Shown: one piece after another, positions 8,466 to 18,130 of the stretch
Position numbering within the stretch: position 1 is the first letter of the stretch
How the letters are laid out: each line of letters begins with the position of its first letter
Assembly (NCBI RefSeq): GCF_040718835.1
Contig: NZ_JBFEFG010000280.1
Coordinates: 992,001-1,056,000 of the forward strand
Direction of reading: 5' to 3'
DNA length: 64,000 nt
Source of the DNA: Bremerella sp. JC817
Lineage (GTDB): Bacteria > Planctomycetota > Planctomycetia > Pirellulales > Pirellulaceae
Made by a program: the position numbers and the translations under genes
Notes under the pieces: model-generated
The model's database searches: none
What the model saw: the letters and a program-made list of their open reading frames with translations, nothing else
Told to the model about the DNA's origin: nothing

Positions 8466-8529
8466 GGGGCAGAAGCGCCTCTCAAGCGACGCCAGGCGAA
8501 GAAACGCCAATGGCAAGGAAGAAAGAAAG

Positions 8530-8603
8530 GGTGGGCGGAGGGATTCGAACCCACGACCCCTGGAACCACAATCCAGTGCTCTAACCAACTGAGCTACGCC
8601 CAC
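8530..8603 (-). tRNA. tRNA-His (anticodon GTG)
   Basis: A full cloverleaf on the minus strand. The acceptor stem is GTGGGCG/CGCCCAC, the D-arm GCTCAGTTGGTTAGAGC and the anticodon stem CTGGA/TCCAG around loop TTGTGGT (anticodon GTG). The T-arm has GGTTCGAATCC. The base before the acceptor (8604) is G on this strand and can pair with the discriminator C, the G-1:C73 hallmark of tRNA-His. No CCA is encoded. Confidence 0.97.
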
Positions 8604-8694
8604 CACGATCGAAGCGACTTATCTTAAATACCGGGCCGAATCTCGTCAATCGGCCCCCAAGGGCGATTTTCGCAAGATTCGCAATTTCAGGCAC

Positions 8695-9504
8695 TTACTG
8701 CCCTTCGTTTACCTCGAAAGGAAACGAATCGTCGACGTTCGCCGCGGAAAGTTGGACCAGGAACGGGGCCAGTCGGTTCGCCAGGATCTGCAAAAGTTGC
8801 TCCCCTTTTTCAGCGGTCGCCTCGTGAGGGTTTCCGGAGCCGGAGTTGGTCGTCAGCAGGTGCCAGGGACGGGTAATCGACACCCACCCTTTCTCCAGTG
8901 CCTCGAATTGCATCGGTCTGACCGCTCCCGAATCAGCGTCGAACGACCCATCTGATCGTCGGGCGACCAACTCGGGGTTATAGGCAAGGATTAGGGATGT
9001 TTCCATTTCTCCGGCGTGGTCTTCGTTGTGCTTGAAGATCTGGTGATAGTCGTCGCCGTCGAGGACTTTGAACCAGTTGCACAGAAAGACATGCGCCTCG
9101 GTCTTGCCGTACAGTTCGCGAAGCAGCGGCTTCATCTCGTTCCCGCCATGGCTGTTCAGCAGCACTACCTTCTTGATCCCACTTTCGACCAGCGATTGGA
9201 CCAGATCGGTCACCACCGCGTACAGCGTCGATGGATTTATGTTCATCGCCAGCGGAAACTTCCGCATGTTGGTCTCGGTGCCGTAGGGCATGGTCGGCAG
9301 CAGGATCACTTTCGCCCCTTGAGCATGCGCCGCTTCGCAGATCCGCTCGCCGATCATCGTTCCTTCGTAGTCGTCGGTCCCGTATGGCAGGTGCAAGTTG
9401 TGCGGCTCGGTAGCTCCCAGCGGCAGAACGGCGACCTCGTATGAAGTCTCTTTCACGTGACCATAACGGACTTCCGATAGTTTCCAGGGACGCGGGGCAG
9501 GCAT
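8695..9504 (-). CDS. Creatininase family amidohydrolase
   Basis: A 269-residue creatininase-superfamily protein of normal length. Metal-binding motifs are visible: PLGATEPHNLHLPYGTDDY near the N-terminus, LLNSHGGNE in the middle and NEDHAGEMETS further on. These supply the Glu, His and Asp ligands for the two-metal centre. Relatives include creatininase, MftE-like peptidases and FAPy deaminase, so the substrate cannot be named. GGAG lies 8 bases before the ATG. The DUF1570 gene ends 58 bases upstream on the same strand, so co-transcription is possible. Confidence 0.88.
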   Translation of the reverse strand: MPAPRPWKLSEVRYGHVKETSYEVAVLPLGATEPHNLHLPYGTDDYEGTMIGERICEAAHAQGAKVILLPTMPYGTETNMRKFPLAMNINPSTLYAVVTDLVQSLVESGIKKVVLLNSHGGNEMKPLLRELYGKTEAHVFLCNWFKVLDGDDYHQIFKHNEDHAGEMETSLILAYNPELVARRSDGSFDADSGAVRPMQFEALEKGWVSITRPWHLLTTNSGSGNPHEATAEKGEQLLQILANRLAPFLVQLSAANVDDSFPFEVNEGQ

Positions 9505-9562
9505 GGTGAAGCTCCAACGAGAAAGAGAAACGTGGCAGGAGCTTTCGATTGTACGAGGCCAG

Positions 9563-11380
9563 CTATTGGTGAACTACCACGCCGGGCAACGATTGCTTCA
9601 GCCGGGCCACTCCGTCCGCGGTGACCTTGGTTTGGCGAGCATCGATCATTTCCAGATTCTTCAGCCGAGCTAAAGCAAGCAGGCCTTCGTCGCTGACCTG
9701 GGTAACTGCCATCCGCAGCACTTTCAAGTTCGACAGTCCACGCAGTTGGGCGATCCCGGCATCGGTGATCCGGGTGCCGCTGATGTCGAGTTCTTCGAGC
9801 CCCTTGAGCTTGCCAATGGTTGCCATCGATGCGTCGGTGACGCTGGTCGAAGCGACGCACAAGTCACGCAACTTCTGGCAATCTTTCAGGAAAGGGATGC
9901 CGGCGTCGGTGATGTTGGTGACTTGCAGGTCGAGCCAGCGAAGCTGCGGGAACTTGCCGATGTGCTCTAGCGCTTTGTTGGTTAGCTTCGTCGCGCCGCA
10001 TAGCGATAGATCGGTGGTCGGTCCATCAGCGGGAAGGGCCAGCACTTCGTCGTCGGTCACTTGCAGATAGCTGAGATAACCGGCGTCGATCCGAGGGTAT
10101 TCCTGGCCGGTTTCCTGCATCAATGTCAGCGGAATGTCGTTTCCTTGATACATCTTGTACAGCGTGCGGATGAACGGCTCTCGCAGCGAACGCTCGTCAC
10201 CATCCAGCAAGTACTGCGTCAAGCCAGCCGAGTGGCTATAGATGGCCGAAATGTCTTCGCGTTTCTGCAGCTTCTCGCGGCCGAGCTCGACGATCTCGGC
10301 CAGCGGCATATGAAAGTTGCCGACGAAATAACGGTTCCGGGCATACTGTAGCCGCGAAGCATCGAGCCCCCCCAGCGTCATGTAGCCATCGAAGATCCGC
10401 AGCGATTCGAGATACATCGCCACCCCTTCGACTGCCCACGCGTTGAAGTTCAGCCCGACATCTTTGCTGGCCGAACGATACTCTTGAAACAGTTGGTGCG
10501 ACACCTCATGGTGCCAGGTCGCATGGGCCGTTTCGTCGTCGCTGTGAAACAGATAGACCTTTTCGTCATCGAACTGATAGATCCCCAGCGTGATGCCGAT
10601 TCGCGGCTGGACTGGTTCCAGGTAGCTGACATATTCGCCACGCGACTTGAACAGCACAACTTGAAACTTCTTCCGCACCGGGCTGGGCGTGCTGCCGTTA
10701 AAGTAACTGGCCAACTGGCGAGGGTTGCTCCAGAACGAGAAGAACATCTGCTCCCACGCCGAGTAAACCACTTCCAGCCGTTCCCCCAGCTTCAAGCCTT
10801 CCGCTTCGCTGTGGTTGGTCAGGATCTCGAAGTGAGGCGTATCGATCTGCCAATAACTTCGCGCTGGCCAGCCGAGCTTGGGATGTTCGTAACGGGGCTG
10901 CTTGGCGCGGGTCACTACGCCAGGGCGACGCCATGCGCCGTTGACGTTGGCATAGCCCAGGATCCGCCGGGCTTCGGCGTGATCGGGATTGTTGCGTAAG
11001 ACTTCGTGCAACGTTTGATACGAGGCCGCCCCTTGTTCCGCGTCGACCAGTTTGCGGGCATGCTCGAACAACGCATCCGCGTAAGCGTTACGAAGTGAGC
11101 GGAACTTGGAATACCAAAACTGCTCGAGCTGCGGAGCGCTGCTCTTCGGTTCAAGCGGATCGGACTCTGGCACCAGGTAAAGCACGTTCGCTTCACCCAT
11201 CGCAGGAATCAGCCAGTCGCGGGTTGTCTTCGCTTGTGCCGGCAGGCCGACTTCATCCGCCTTCTTGGCCAACGCTTCCAACTCGGTCTGCATCCGCGTA
11301 TCGATCTCGCTACGCGACGGCGCGGCGGTATCCAAAGCGACAGCCGAAAGGATCAGGATGGCGGCGGTGGTCAGATGCAC
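9563..11380 (-). CDS. Secreted DUF1570 zinc peptidase with C-terminal leucine-rich-like repeats
   Basis: A 605-residue protein that starts with GTG, followed by a signal peptide (MHLTTAAILILSAVALDTA). The segment WHHEVSHQLFQEY gives an HExxH zinc motif and WAVEGVAMYLES about 30 residues later a likely third ligand Glu, a gluzincin layout typical of DUF1570. A short tetratricopeptide-like part precedes it (about 100-150). The C-terminal 160 residues contain at least four repeats of the form L..L.(L/D)(I/V)..T.(I/V)(T/S)D.G, as in the planctomycete ribonuclease-inhibitor-like repeats. These may bind a protein or peptide partner. Fusion of the two is known in planctomycetes, but the substrate is unknown. 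Confidence 0.85.
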   Translation of the reverse strand: MHLTTAAILILSAVALDTAAPSRSEIDTRMQTELEALAKKADEVGLPAQAKTTRDWLIPAMGEANVLYLVPESDPLEPKSSAPQLEQFWYSKFRSLRNAYADALFEHARKLVDAEQGAASYQTLHEVLRNNPDHAEARRILGYANVNGAWRRPGVVTRAKQPRYEHPKLGWPARSYWQIDTPHFEILTNHSEAEGLKLGERLEVVYSAWEQMFFSFWSNPRQLASYFNGSTPSPVRKKFQVVLFKSRGEYVSYLEPVQPRIGITLGIYQFDDEKVYLFHSDDETAHATWHHEVSHQLFQEYRSASKDVGLNFNAWAVEGVAMYLESLRIFDGYMTLGGLDASRLQYARNRYFVGNFHMPLAEIVELGREKLQKREDISAIYSHSAGLTQYLLDGDERSLREPFIRTLYKMYQGNDIPLTLMQETGQEYPRIDAGYLSYLQVTDDEVLALPADGPTTDLSLCGATKLTNKALEHIGKFPQLRWLDLQVTNITDAGIPFLKDCQKLRDLCVASTSVTDASMATIGKLKGLEELDISGTRITDAGIAQLRGLSNLKVLRMAVTQVSDEGLLALARLKNLEMIDARQTKVTADGVARLKQSLPGVVVHQ

Positions 11381-11467
11381 GATGGTTTCCGGAAAGAGGA
11401 GAACGGACTCGATAGTCTAGTGTGATCCCTGGGGCGGTTTCTTACCAATTATTGGCATCGGCGCACG

Positions 11468-11507
11468 AAAAAACCGAGCGGGCCATTTCGATCTGCTCGG
11501 TTTTTTT
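11468..11507 (-). terminator. Bidirectional-looking terminator downstream of the sugar isomerase gene
   Basis: CCGAGC (11474-11479) pairs with GCTCGG (11495-11500). The stem is extended by A and T runs on both sides (11468-11473 and 11501-11507), giving a U tail on either strand. It lies 74 bases beyond the isomerase stop. Confidence 0.85.
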
Positions 11508-11580
11508 CGGTTGTAGGGCTTGCCGTGGCAAACCGGCTCGGCCGTCGTCTCCCCAGCCCAAAGCGGGGGCGACAGGCGAT

Positions 11581-12585
11581 TTACTGCTTTTCTTTGTCGA
11601 AAGCGGAGTCGAAGGCGACATCGCTGGGGGCGAAGTCGATGCTGCGAACGAATTCGCACGACTCTTCCGCACCATGCAGACGATCCATGCCGCTGTCTTC
11701 CCATTCGACACTCAGTGGACCGGTGTACTGGATGTCGTTGAGGGCACGGATGATTTCTTCAAAGTTCACGCCACCATGGCCTGGGCTGCGGAAGTTCCAG
11801 CCGCGACGATGATCGCCGAAATCGATGTGGCTGCTCAGGATGCCGGTGCGGCCGTTGAGCGTGGTGATCGCGTCCTTGATGTGGACGTGATAGATACGAT
11901 CGGGGAAGTAACGAATGAATTCCACAGGATCGATACCTTGCCACAGCAAGTGGCTAGGATCGAAGTTGAAACCGAATTCTTCGCGGTGACCGATCGCTTC
12001 CAGGGCACGTTCGGCACTATAGATATCGAAGGCGATTTCGGTCGGGTGAACTTCCAGGGCGAACTTGATGCCGCATTCGCCGAACACGTCCATGATCGGG
12101 TTCCAGCGATCGGCGAACAGCTTGAAGCCGTCGTCGATCATCTTCGGAGGAACCGGTGGGAAGCTATACAGCAGGTGCCAGATGCTGGAACCGGTGAAGC
12201 CGTTCACCACCGGCACGCCAAACTTCTGGGCGGCGCGGGCAGCGTTCTTCACTGCTTCGGCAGCGCGATCGTTGACGCTGGCCGGATCCCCATCACCCCA
12301 GACCGATTCTGGCAGGATCGACTTATGGCGTTCGTCGATGATGTCGCAGACAGCCTGACCACAGAGGTGGGTGCTGATCGACCAGCAGCCGAGGTCGAAC
12401 TTGTCGAGCTGTTCGCGTTTTTTGTCGCAGTAGTCGTCCTCGGTGACGGCGCGGTCCACTTCAAAGTGGTCCCCCCAGCAAGCCAGTTCGAGACCGTCGA
12501 AGCCAAAACCTTTCATCGTTTTAGCCAAATCGTCCAACTTCATATCGGCCCATTGGCCGGTGAACATCGTGACTGGGCGAGCCAT
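11581..12585 (-). CDS. Sugar phosphate isomerase/epimerase (AP endonuclease-2-like TIM barrel)
   Basis: A 334-residue xylose-isomerase-like TIM-barrel protein. Family features include [15 protein letters not shown] early on, [34 protein letters not shown] and [12 protein letters not shown] at the C-terminus. These carry the Glu/His/Asp metal ligands. There is no signal peptide, so it is cytoplasmic. AAAAGGAG precedes the ATG at good distance. Such enzymes act in inositol and rare-sugar catabolism, often with Gfo/Idh/MocA dehydrogenases, of which three occur elsewhere in the window. The exact substrate is unknown. Confidence 0.9.
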   Translation of the reverse strand: MARPVTMFTGQWADMKLDDLAKTMKGFGFDGLELACWGDHFEVDRAVTEDDYCDKKREQLDKFDLGCWSISTHLCGQAVCDIIDERHKSILPESVWGDGDPASVNDRAAEAVKNAARAAQKFGVPVVNGFTGSSIWHLLYSFPPVPPKMIDDGFKLFADRWNPIMDVFGECGIKFALEVHPTEIAFDIYSAERALEAIGHREEFGFNFDPSHLLWQGIDPVEFIRYFPDRIYHVHIKDAITTLNGRTGILSSHIDFGDHRRGWNFRSPGHGGVNFEEIIRALNDIQYTGPLSVEWEDSGMDRLHGAEESCEFVRSIDFAPSDVAFDSAFDKEKQ

Positions 12586-12805
12586 GCCGTGCTCCTTTTC
12601 GGGGGTGAAAACGCGTCGATGGAATGTCTATTGAAAATTGTGGGGACATTCGGAATCGGTATTTTGTCGGTTGCTGCTGCCAGTTGCAACCAGACAGACC
12701 ACGCCAGTAGGTGATTTCCAAGGGTAGCGATTCTGCCGATTTCCGGGCTGGCGGCGAACTGGGTGCTATATTGAATCGTGAACCTGAACAAGAGGACCCG
12801 AGGCA

Positions 12806-13834
12806 ATGACGGCACTTCGTACCTGGCTAACTACGTTCGTTTTTCTCGCCACCACCAGCGCGGCCCTGGCGGACCATCATGTTTCGCTGGAAGTGATCAC
12901 CGAAAAGGGGATCTCGATTACCGCGCTGCAGGCCTGGAACAAACTGCTTAACGGCAAAGGAGCCGATTCGGTTTCGATTCGCTCTGGTCGCGAAGGAGAG
13001 AAGGTCGGTATCGTCGAGTCAGGGCAGGGAAGTTCCAAATCGTACCGCGTGACGGCGATTCTGTCGCGGAAAGAAACGCTGCACTTGCCGGACGGCACGA
13101 AATTCACCAAGCGAACGATCGGCGAACTGCCCACGTGGTTCAACAAGATCAAAGTGGGTGGCGAAGAAGAACTGAAGCGTCGCCCTGGTGGCGACGGCAT
13201 GACCGCTACCGAACGCGGCGAAGTGAAAAGCAGCCTGGCGAAGGTGGTCGACTTCGAGACCAAGGGTCAGCCGATGGGCGATCTGCTCGGCTCGATGCGC
13301 GAGCTGACCGGGCTCGAGTTCCGCGCGACGCCGGCGACCATTGCCCGCGTCAAAATGGAAAAAGCGGAAGACGAAGTGAAGGGGATCTCGGCCGGGGCCG
13401 CGATGGCCATTCTGCTGCGGGCCCATGGCTTCGCGTTGGTTCCCAAGCGAGAAGTGGGTGGCGCCGTCAATCTACACGTGGTGAGTCTTAGCGAGGCAGA
13501 AGACGCGTGGCCGATTGGTCAGCCGCTGACACGCAGCCCAGCCGATACCTGCCCGGTGCTGTTTCAGTTTATCGATGTCGAGATCAATCGCACGCCGCTC
13601 GAAAAAGCGATGGGCGCGATCGGAGGCCGGTTGAAGACACCGATCTTCTACGACCACTACAAGATCGCTCAGGACAAGATCGATACCAACATCGATGTCC
13701 GTTTTCCCAAAGACAAAACGTTCTATAAGAAGATCCTCGACCACATTCTGTACCAGGCCTTTCTCAGCATCGACCTCAAAGTGGACGAAGCCGGAGCCCC
13801 CTTTCTGTGGGTGACTTCCGCAAAACGGGGGTAA
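12806..13834 (+). CDS. Secreted protein of unknown function
   Basis: A 342-residue protein with a clear signal peptide (MTALRTWLTTFVFLATTSAALA). The mature part is charged. Two similar beta-alpha stretches (about 165-220 and 245-330) resemble the short STN/secretin-type domains often found in planctomycete exported proteins, including GISAGAAMAILLRAHGFALV and TFYKKILDHILYQAFLSID. A GAGGAcccGAGG sequence precedes the ATG. It is divergent from the sugar isomerase and lies 106 bases before the metalloprotease gene. The STN resemblance is my impression; no function is claimed. Confidence 0.72.
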   Translation: MTALRTWLTTFVFLATTSAALADHHVSLEVITEKGISITALQAWNKLLNGKGADSVSIRSGREGEKVGIVESGQGSSKSYRVTAILSRKETLHLPDGTKFTKRTIGELPTWFNKIKVGGEEELKRRPGGDGMTATERGEVKSSLAKVVDFETKGQPMGDLLGSMRELTGLEFRATPATIARVKMEKAEDEVKGISAGAAMAILLRAHGFALVPKREVGGAVNLHVVSLSEAEDAWPIGQPLTRSPADTCPVLFQFIDVEINRTPLEKAMGAIGGRLKTPIFYDHYKIAQDKIDTNIDVRFPKDKTFYKKILDHILYQAFLSIDLKVDEAGAPFLWVTSAKRG

Positions 13835-13940
13835 TTCTTTGTTCAAATTAGCGCAGGTCCGCTTGGCGCTGTTTAGAATGGCGCAACCGTGATGTCGCCG
13901 ACATCGTTGTGCTGAATCGACCTGCCATGTTGACCGCTGA

Positions 13941-15413
13941 ATGAACTCTGCCATGACTTCCCATCGATCTTTGTTTGGGGGCGGCTTCTATGTGAAGTTG
14001 CCAGGACTGTTGCTGTTGTTGGCTGCCGCGTGGGGAATGACTTTCCCTGGGCAAGCATCTGCCGCCGATCTGGCTGCCTGGAAGAAGGCGGGAGAGAAGC
14101 CGAGCTACTTCGTCGAGATCGGCGATGGCAAGTGGGTGGAAGCTCAAGAGGAAGGTCGCGTTTTCCAGTTCGAGCAACTCTCGCGCGATGCCCGCAACGT
14201 CGAACTGATCGACCGTCGCCGCAACATCAAAATCAAACTGCACAGCGATCACGCGGAGCTCTCGAACCAGGGACGCCCTTACACACGTTGGCTCAACGGT
14301 AGCTGGACGAACTATAAGAAGTTGCCAGAGTTCGCGCAGTTCTCGCCGATCGATCACAAGGTGCGACTGGTTTACTTCGTGCCCACCGATCGCGAACCGA
14401 CCGCCAACTATCGCGAGAAGATCAACACGTTGATGTCGATCGTCAACGACACGTACAAGTTCGAGTTTCAACGTCGCGGTCTGCCCGATCGTGGTTTGGA
14501 ATTTCAATTGGATGAAGATGGCCAGCCGATCGTGCACCTGGTGCGGGCCAAGCATCCGGCGCAGCACTACAACGGCGCACCGAACTACGACACCTACTAC
14601 CAGTTGCGACAGATCTTGCCCGAGATCCCCAACAGCATCGGCTCCGAGCAGACCCATTTGCTGGTGACCTTTGCCGAAACGTACGATCCCGGTCCGAACC
14701 GTGTTGAATGGCCCGGCGGGATCGCGCTGGGTGGTTGGCGTTCGCCCGATGGCGGCACGGCAACGTTCTCGGCCTGGGTGCTGCAAGATATGTTCTGTGC
14801 GACCACGGTCAAAGAGCAGCGCAAGTTGTTCAACGATCGCACGCCGATCGAAGGCCGCACCGCGCTGGGGCATGGTCGAAAGAATTCGCCCCGCTTCGAG
14901 TTCATCGAAGATGGCATGGGCGCGGTCGTGCATGAAGTGGGGCACGCGCTGGGGTTGCCGCACGATCAACGTGACGATCGCCATTACATCATGGGCAATG
15001 GTTTCCGCACGCTACGATCGAACCTTGATCCGAACACCGCGGTCGAAGACCGAGCCCGGTTCTCGGACGCGAACGCTGGCATTCTGGCTTCTTCGCGTTT
15101 GCTGAATCCGGAAGTCGACAAGACCGACGCGGTTCCGCCAACGGTGGAACTAAAGGTCGAGCCGACCGACAAACCGAATCGCTACAAGGTCCATGTGCTG
15201 GCCAAAGATGATCGCGGCGTGAAAGCCGTTCTTTACTACGACGACGTGCGCGGCTGCGTTGCCGAAGGGAAGGGACTGCAAGGAACGGAAGCGGAAGACG
15301 AGATGGAACTCGAGTTTCAGACCGATCGAGAAAAGAACGAAGTTCGCATCCAGGCTCGCGTAATCGACCAGGGTGGCAACATTACGACCGTTCAGAGCAT
15401 CCTCAAGCCATAA
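13941..15413 (+). CDS. Secreted metzincin-type zinc metalloprotease
   Basis: A 490-residue protein with a signal peptide (hydrophobic core about residues 20-40, cleavage near ASAAD). The motif VHEVGHALGLPHDQ matches the extended HExxHxxGxxH zinc site, and YIMGNGF about 15 residues later can be the Met-turn, so it belongs to the metzincin class. The C-terminal about 90 residues (after PPTVELKVEP) look like an Ig- or cadherin-like beta domain. The ATG at 13941 lacks a strong ribosome site; the in-frame ATG at 13953 is an alternative. It is a likely secreted or periplasmic protease with unknown substrate. Confidence 0.85.
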   Translation: MNSAMTSHRSLFGGGFYVKLPGLLLLLAAAWGMTFPGQASAADLAAWKKAGEKPSYFVEIGDGKWVEAQEEGRVFQFEQLSRDARNVELIDRRRNIKIKLHSDHAELSNQGRPYTRWLNGSWTNYKKLPEFAQFSPIDHKVRLVYFVPTDREPTANYREKINTLMSIVNDTYKFEFQRRGLPDRGLEFQLDEDGQPIVHLVRAKHPAQHYNGAPNYDTYYQLRQILPEIPNSIGSEQTHLLVTFAETYDPGPNRVEWPGGIALGGWRSPDGGTATFSAWVLQDMFCATTVKEQRKLFNDRTPIEGRTALGHGRKNSPRFEFIEDGMGAVVHEVGHALGLPHDQRDDRHYIMGNGFRTLRSNLDPNTAVEDRARFSDANAGILASSRLLNPEVDKTDAVPPTVELKVEPTDKPNRYKVHVLAKDDRGVKAVLYYDDVRGCVAEGKGLQGTEAEDEMELEFQTDREKNEVRIQARVIDQGGNITTVQSILKP

Positions 15414-15434
15414 GGTTTGACGATGGTTGCCATA

Positions 15435-15470
15435 GAAAAAACGCACCTGAGACGATCGCCTCAGGTGCGT
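15435..15470 (-). terminator. Strong hairpin with U tract on the minus strand
   Basis: ACGCACCTGAG (15441-15451) and CTCAGGTGCGT (15460-15470) form an 11-base stem. The six A residues at 15435-15440 give a U run only for minus-strand transcripts, yet the nearest upstream minus gene ends at 15912. It also folds at the end of the protease transcript. Confidence 0.7.
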
Positions 15471-15911
15471 TCATGATGGTTACGGGATGGGGTGTCGTGT
15501 CGGCTTGTAAATTAGGGGCGAGCCGGACGACGTTCCGCAGTGCTAATCTGCAAGGTTCCGACGCCCGCCCGCGACATACGATCGTGATGGTCGCTTCTTA
15601 TACTGTCGCCAGGCATCGCTATGAACTCGGATCCAAAAGCATCCACATTCGGGTGTGGTACATCTTCAGGTTTCCTGAAGCTTCGTGAAATCTGGTAAAC
15701 GATTCCTCCCCACGAATCCGAAGTAGTTGCCACTATTATTCGCGGCTAGGGGCTGATGCTCTCGGAAACCTTGATAAGATCGGTCGGTTAGGCCTGACAG
15801 CGGTTGGACATTTAGCCAACTCAGGTCGACTCGCTCTTGGCACTGGTCATTCTTCTGGTGTCGGCGTGCGGCAGCCACCCAGAGCATCATTCCCCTCAGG
15901 CGATCGGTTCA
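15471..15911. other. Gene-free stretch between convergent genes
   Basis: A 441-base stretch between the metalloprotease and the small Gly/Tyr-rich protein. Open frames of about 70 codons exist but have no ribosome sites and no protein-like composition. I see no RNA gene or repeat. Confidence 0.5.
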
Positions 15912-16190
15912 TTAGAAACCGATACCAATGCTGAAACCGGGACCGTAACCATAGCTACGATATCCGCCATAGCGGGGACCGTAATAGGAAGGTCGGTAGT
16001 AGCGTGGGCCGTAATAGGCACGCGAATAGGGAGCGCGATAGACCGATCGACGGCCTGGATAGCCATAGTATCCGCCGACACGAACAGCCGGAGCTCGGTA
16101 ATAACGACGTCCGCCGGCATCGGCCTGCGACGTGTTAGCAAACATAAAACCGCCAGTAACCAAGGCAGCTAACAAAAGCGTTCGAAACAT
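15912..16190 (-). CDS. Small secreted Gly/Tyr/Arg-rich protein
   Basis: A 92-residue protein with a signal peptide (MFRTLLLAALVTGGFMFANTSQADA). The mature part is very rich in Tyr, Arg, Gly and Pro (repeated YYGPRY/YRAPY-like blocks) and ends in GFSIGIGF. AAGGAG precedes the ATG by 7 bases. Small proteins of this composition are common in planctomycetes and may be envelope or matrix components, but no function is known. It is expressed alone from the minus strand. Confidence 0.82.
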   Translation of the reverse strand: MFRTLLLAALVTGGFMFANTSQADAGGRRYYRAPAVRVGGYYGYPGRRSVYRAPYSRAYYGPRYYRPSYYGPRYGGYRSYGYGPGFSIGIGF

Positions 16191-16296
16191 GATAATTCTC
16201 CTTAGTGCTGAGAGATAACTGGTGAGCCTCCCCCAAAAACCACAGCACTAACAAGCAGTTGCCATGCCAAGCGGCCCGGAAATGCGCCGCATCCCG

Positions 16297-16800
16297 CTAT
16301 GGGCATAGATAGGGGGCCCCACGCAAACGCAATTGCGGCAGCGATTCGACCCGCTCGAAATAGATATCGACCACTTGGTGGTCCCCCAGGATTCCCGATG
16401 CTGGTGTGTTCGAGGTGATGGTCACTTCGTAGATGCCATCTTCCAGCAGCAACTGCTGCGACTTGGGACAATCTGTTTCCCAGTCGGCTAAATCATTCAG
16501 GTCTCGAAAGCAGACGCGGCCTCCCTGGCAATTCAAAGCGAGCCGCAACTGAAACTCTTCGTCGGTCGCTTCCAGATCTGGGGCGTCGCGCAAAATGCGT
16601 AACTCGAAGTTGCCGGCCGTCCCGGTGCAGAAGCCAACGATCGATCCTTCGCGAACATGGCGTTCAACGTCGTGGGCCTCCATATAGTGACGACCAAAGT
16701 AGTCGTCGCCTTGCTCGATATGCGCGACGCTGCCAGGCGAATAAAAGATGATCCCCAGGCCGGAGGTCTCCAGGAGAATGGTTTTGACGATGCCACTCAT
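16297..16800 (-). CDS. Hypothetical cytoplasmic protein
   Basis: A 167-residue protein starting MSGIVKTILLETSGLGIIFYSPGS. The open frame extends 23 codons upstream, but that part is basic, low-quality sequence, so the internal ATG is preferred. The protein has no signal peptide or membrane segment. It looks like two beta-rich halves: VGFCTGTAGNFELRIL and, later, GIYEVTITSN followed by HQVVDIYFERV. I do not recognise the family. The next gene upstream (enolase superfamily) ends 117 bases away on the same strand. Confidence 0.65.
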   Translation of the reverse strand: MSGIVKTILLETSGLGIIFYSPGSVAHIEQGDDYFGRHYMEAHDVERHVREGSIVGFCTGTAGNFELRILRDAPDLEATDEEFQLRLALNCQGGRVCFRDLNDLADWETDCPKSQQLLLEDGIYEVTITSNTPASGILGDHQVVDIYFERVESLPQLRLRGAPYLCP

Positions 16801-16917
16801 GCGTTTGCTTGCCCTACGCGTGGTGTTCGATCTGCGGGATGTCACGGTGCACGGATCGCAATCGGGCATCGCTTGCTGAAGGCGATACCCGGGTCGCTGA
16901 TCCTTCTAAGAGAAAGC

Positions 16918-18021
16918 TTAACCGATACTGACGACCGGTTCGCCTAAAACGTCCATGCGTGGCGAGATCCCGAGACCTGGCTGCTGCGAGGCCTGCATCC
17001 GGCCATGCACCCGCTGCGGGGCACCTTCGGCGATGCTGGTGGTGACGTAGCTGTTGAAGTCGGTCGAAGTGAAAAGATGCTCGGTCGGCGTGCTGTGGGC
17101 CAGGTGCGAGATTGCCGCCGTGACGATGTCGCCACCCCAGCTATCCTCGATCGTGACGACCAGGCCCTGCGAAACGGCCAGGTCGCGGGCCAGCTTCGCC
17201 TTGGTCAGCCCGCCGAACTTGCTGATCTTAATATTCACCGCGTCGGCGGCGCGTTCCGAAATGCAACGGACCAGCATGTCGTGCCCGTCGATCACTTCGT
17301 CCAGCACGAATGGCAGCGGCGTCTTCTCGCGAATGACACGGCACTCTTCATAGGTCGCACAAGGCTGCTCGATATAGACATCGACATCGCGGACGGCGTT
17401 CACGACACGCAAGGCATCGTGCGGCAGCCAACCAGTGTTGGCGTCGGCAATCAGCTTGTCGCCTGGTTCCAGCACTTCGGCCACGGCACGAATTCGGGCG
17501 ATGTCGTCGCTGGCCTGGCCGCCTACCTTCAACTGAAAGCGGCGGTAACCCTCTTCGCGATAACCAGCAACCTTGGCCGCCATTTGTTCAGGCGACTGCT
17601 GCGAAATCGCTCGGTAGAGAACGTAGTCTTCGCCATGGCGTCCGCCAAGCAGTTCGCAGACCGGCAGACCGGCGACCTGACCCAGGATGTCCCAACAAGC
17701 GATGTCGATCGCCGACTTCACATAAGGGTGACCCTTCAGCAGATAATCCATCCGGCGATTGAGCGGGCCAAGCTGTGTCGGATCAACTCCCAGCAGTTGT
17801 GGGCCGATCTCTTGCAAGCCGGTGCGGACACCTTTCGCGTATGCCGGCAAGTAAACCGGACCGAGGGGGCAGACTTCGCCGTGACCGACCACGCCGGCGT
17901 CGGTTTCGACCCGGACGACGGTGCTGTCGAAGGTGGTGACACTCTTGCCTTCGCTCCAGGCATAGTTGCCTTCGACCAAAGGAAGATCAATTTGGTAGGC
18001 GGAAATGCGGGTGATTTTCAT
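16918..18021 (-). CDS. Enolase-superfamily dehydratase, probably cis-3-hydroxy-L-proline dehydratase type
   Basis: A 367-residue mandelate-racemase/muconate-lactonizing-type enzyme, normal length. The N-terminal capping domain starts [15 protein letters not shown]. The barrel has FQLKVGG (catalytic Lys region) and metal ligands at [15 protein letters not shown] and VLDEVIDG. The second Lys motif is in [10 protein letters not shown]. The overall wording ([31 protein letters not shown]) resembles the cis-3-hydroxyproline dehydratase/hydroxyproline-betaine epimerase branch, which would feed hydroxyproline from collagen or plankton into metabolism. Superfamily membership is certain; the substrate is inferred. 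Confidence 0.83.
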   Translation of the reverse strand: MKITRISAYQIDLPLVEGNYAWSEGKSVTTFDSTVVRVETDAGVVGHGEVCPLGPVYLPAYAKGVRTGLQEIGPQLLGVDPTQLGPLNRRMDYLLKGHPYVKSAIDIACWDILGQVAGLPVCELLGGRHGEDYVLYRAISQQSPEQMAAKVAGYREEGYRRFQLKVGGQASDDIARIRAVAEVLEPGDKLIADANTGWLPHDALRVVNAVRDVDVYIEQPCATYEECRVIREKTPLPFVLDEVIDGHDMLVRCISERAADAVNIKISKFGGLTKAKLARDLAVSQGLVVTIEDSWGGDIVTAAISHLAHSTPTEHLFTSTDFNSYVTTSIAEGAPQRVHGRMQASQQPGLGISPRMDVLGEPVVSIG

Positions 18022-18130
18022 GAGGAGTCGTTCCCGGAAGTGTGGTTGCGATCGGTTGATTTTAAGGCAACGGGACTCCTCGCAATACTTGGCTGCGCAA
18101 ATTTTCTCATTTACGTAAAGCTGGGAAAGC

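Noticed and set aside
8466..8606. N-terminal extension of the DUF1653 frame through the tRNA (VGVAQLVRALDCGSRGRGF)
   Set aside because: This is the well-known artefact of translating a tRNA gene in the wrong frame; tRNA-His explains it fully.
15666..15890. Possible pseudogene in the 15471-15911 gap
   Set aside because: The 74-codon frame has no resemblance to any neighbouring protein and no ribosome site.
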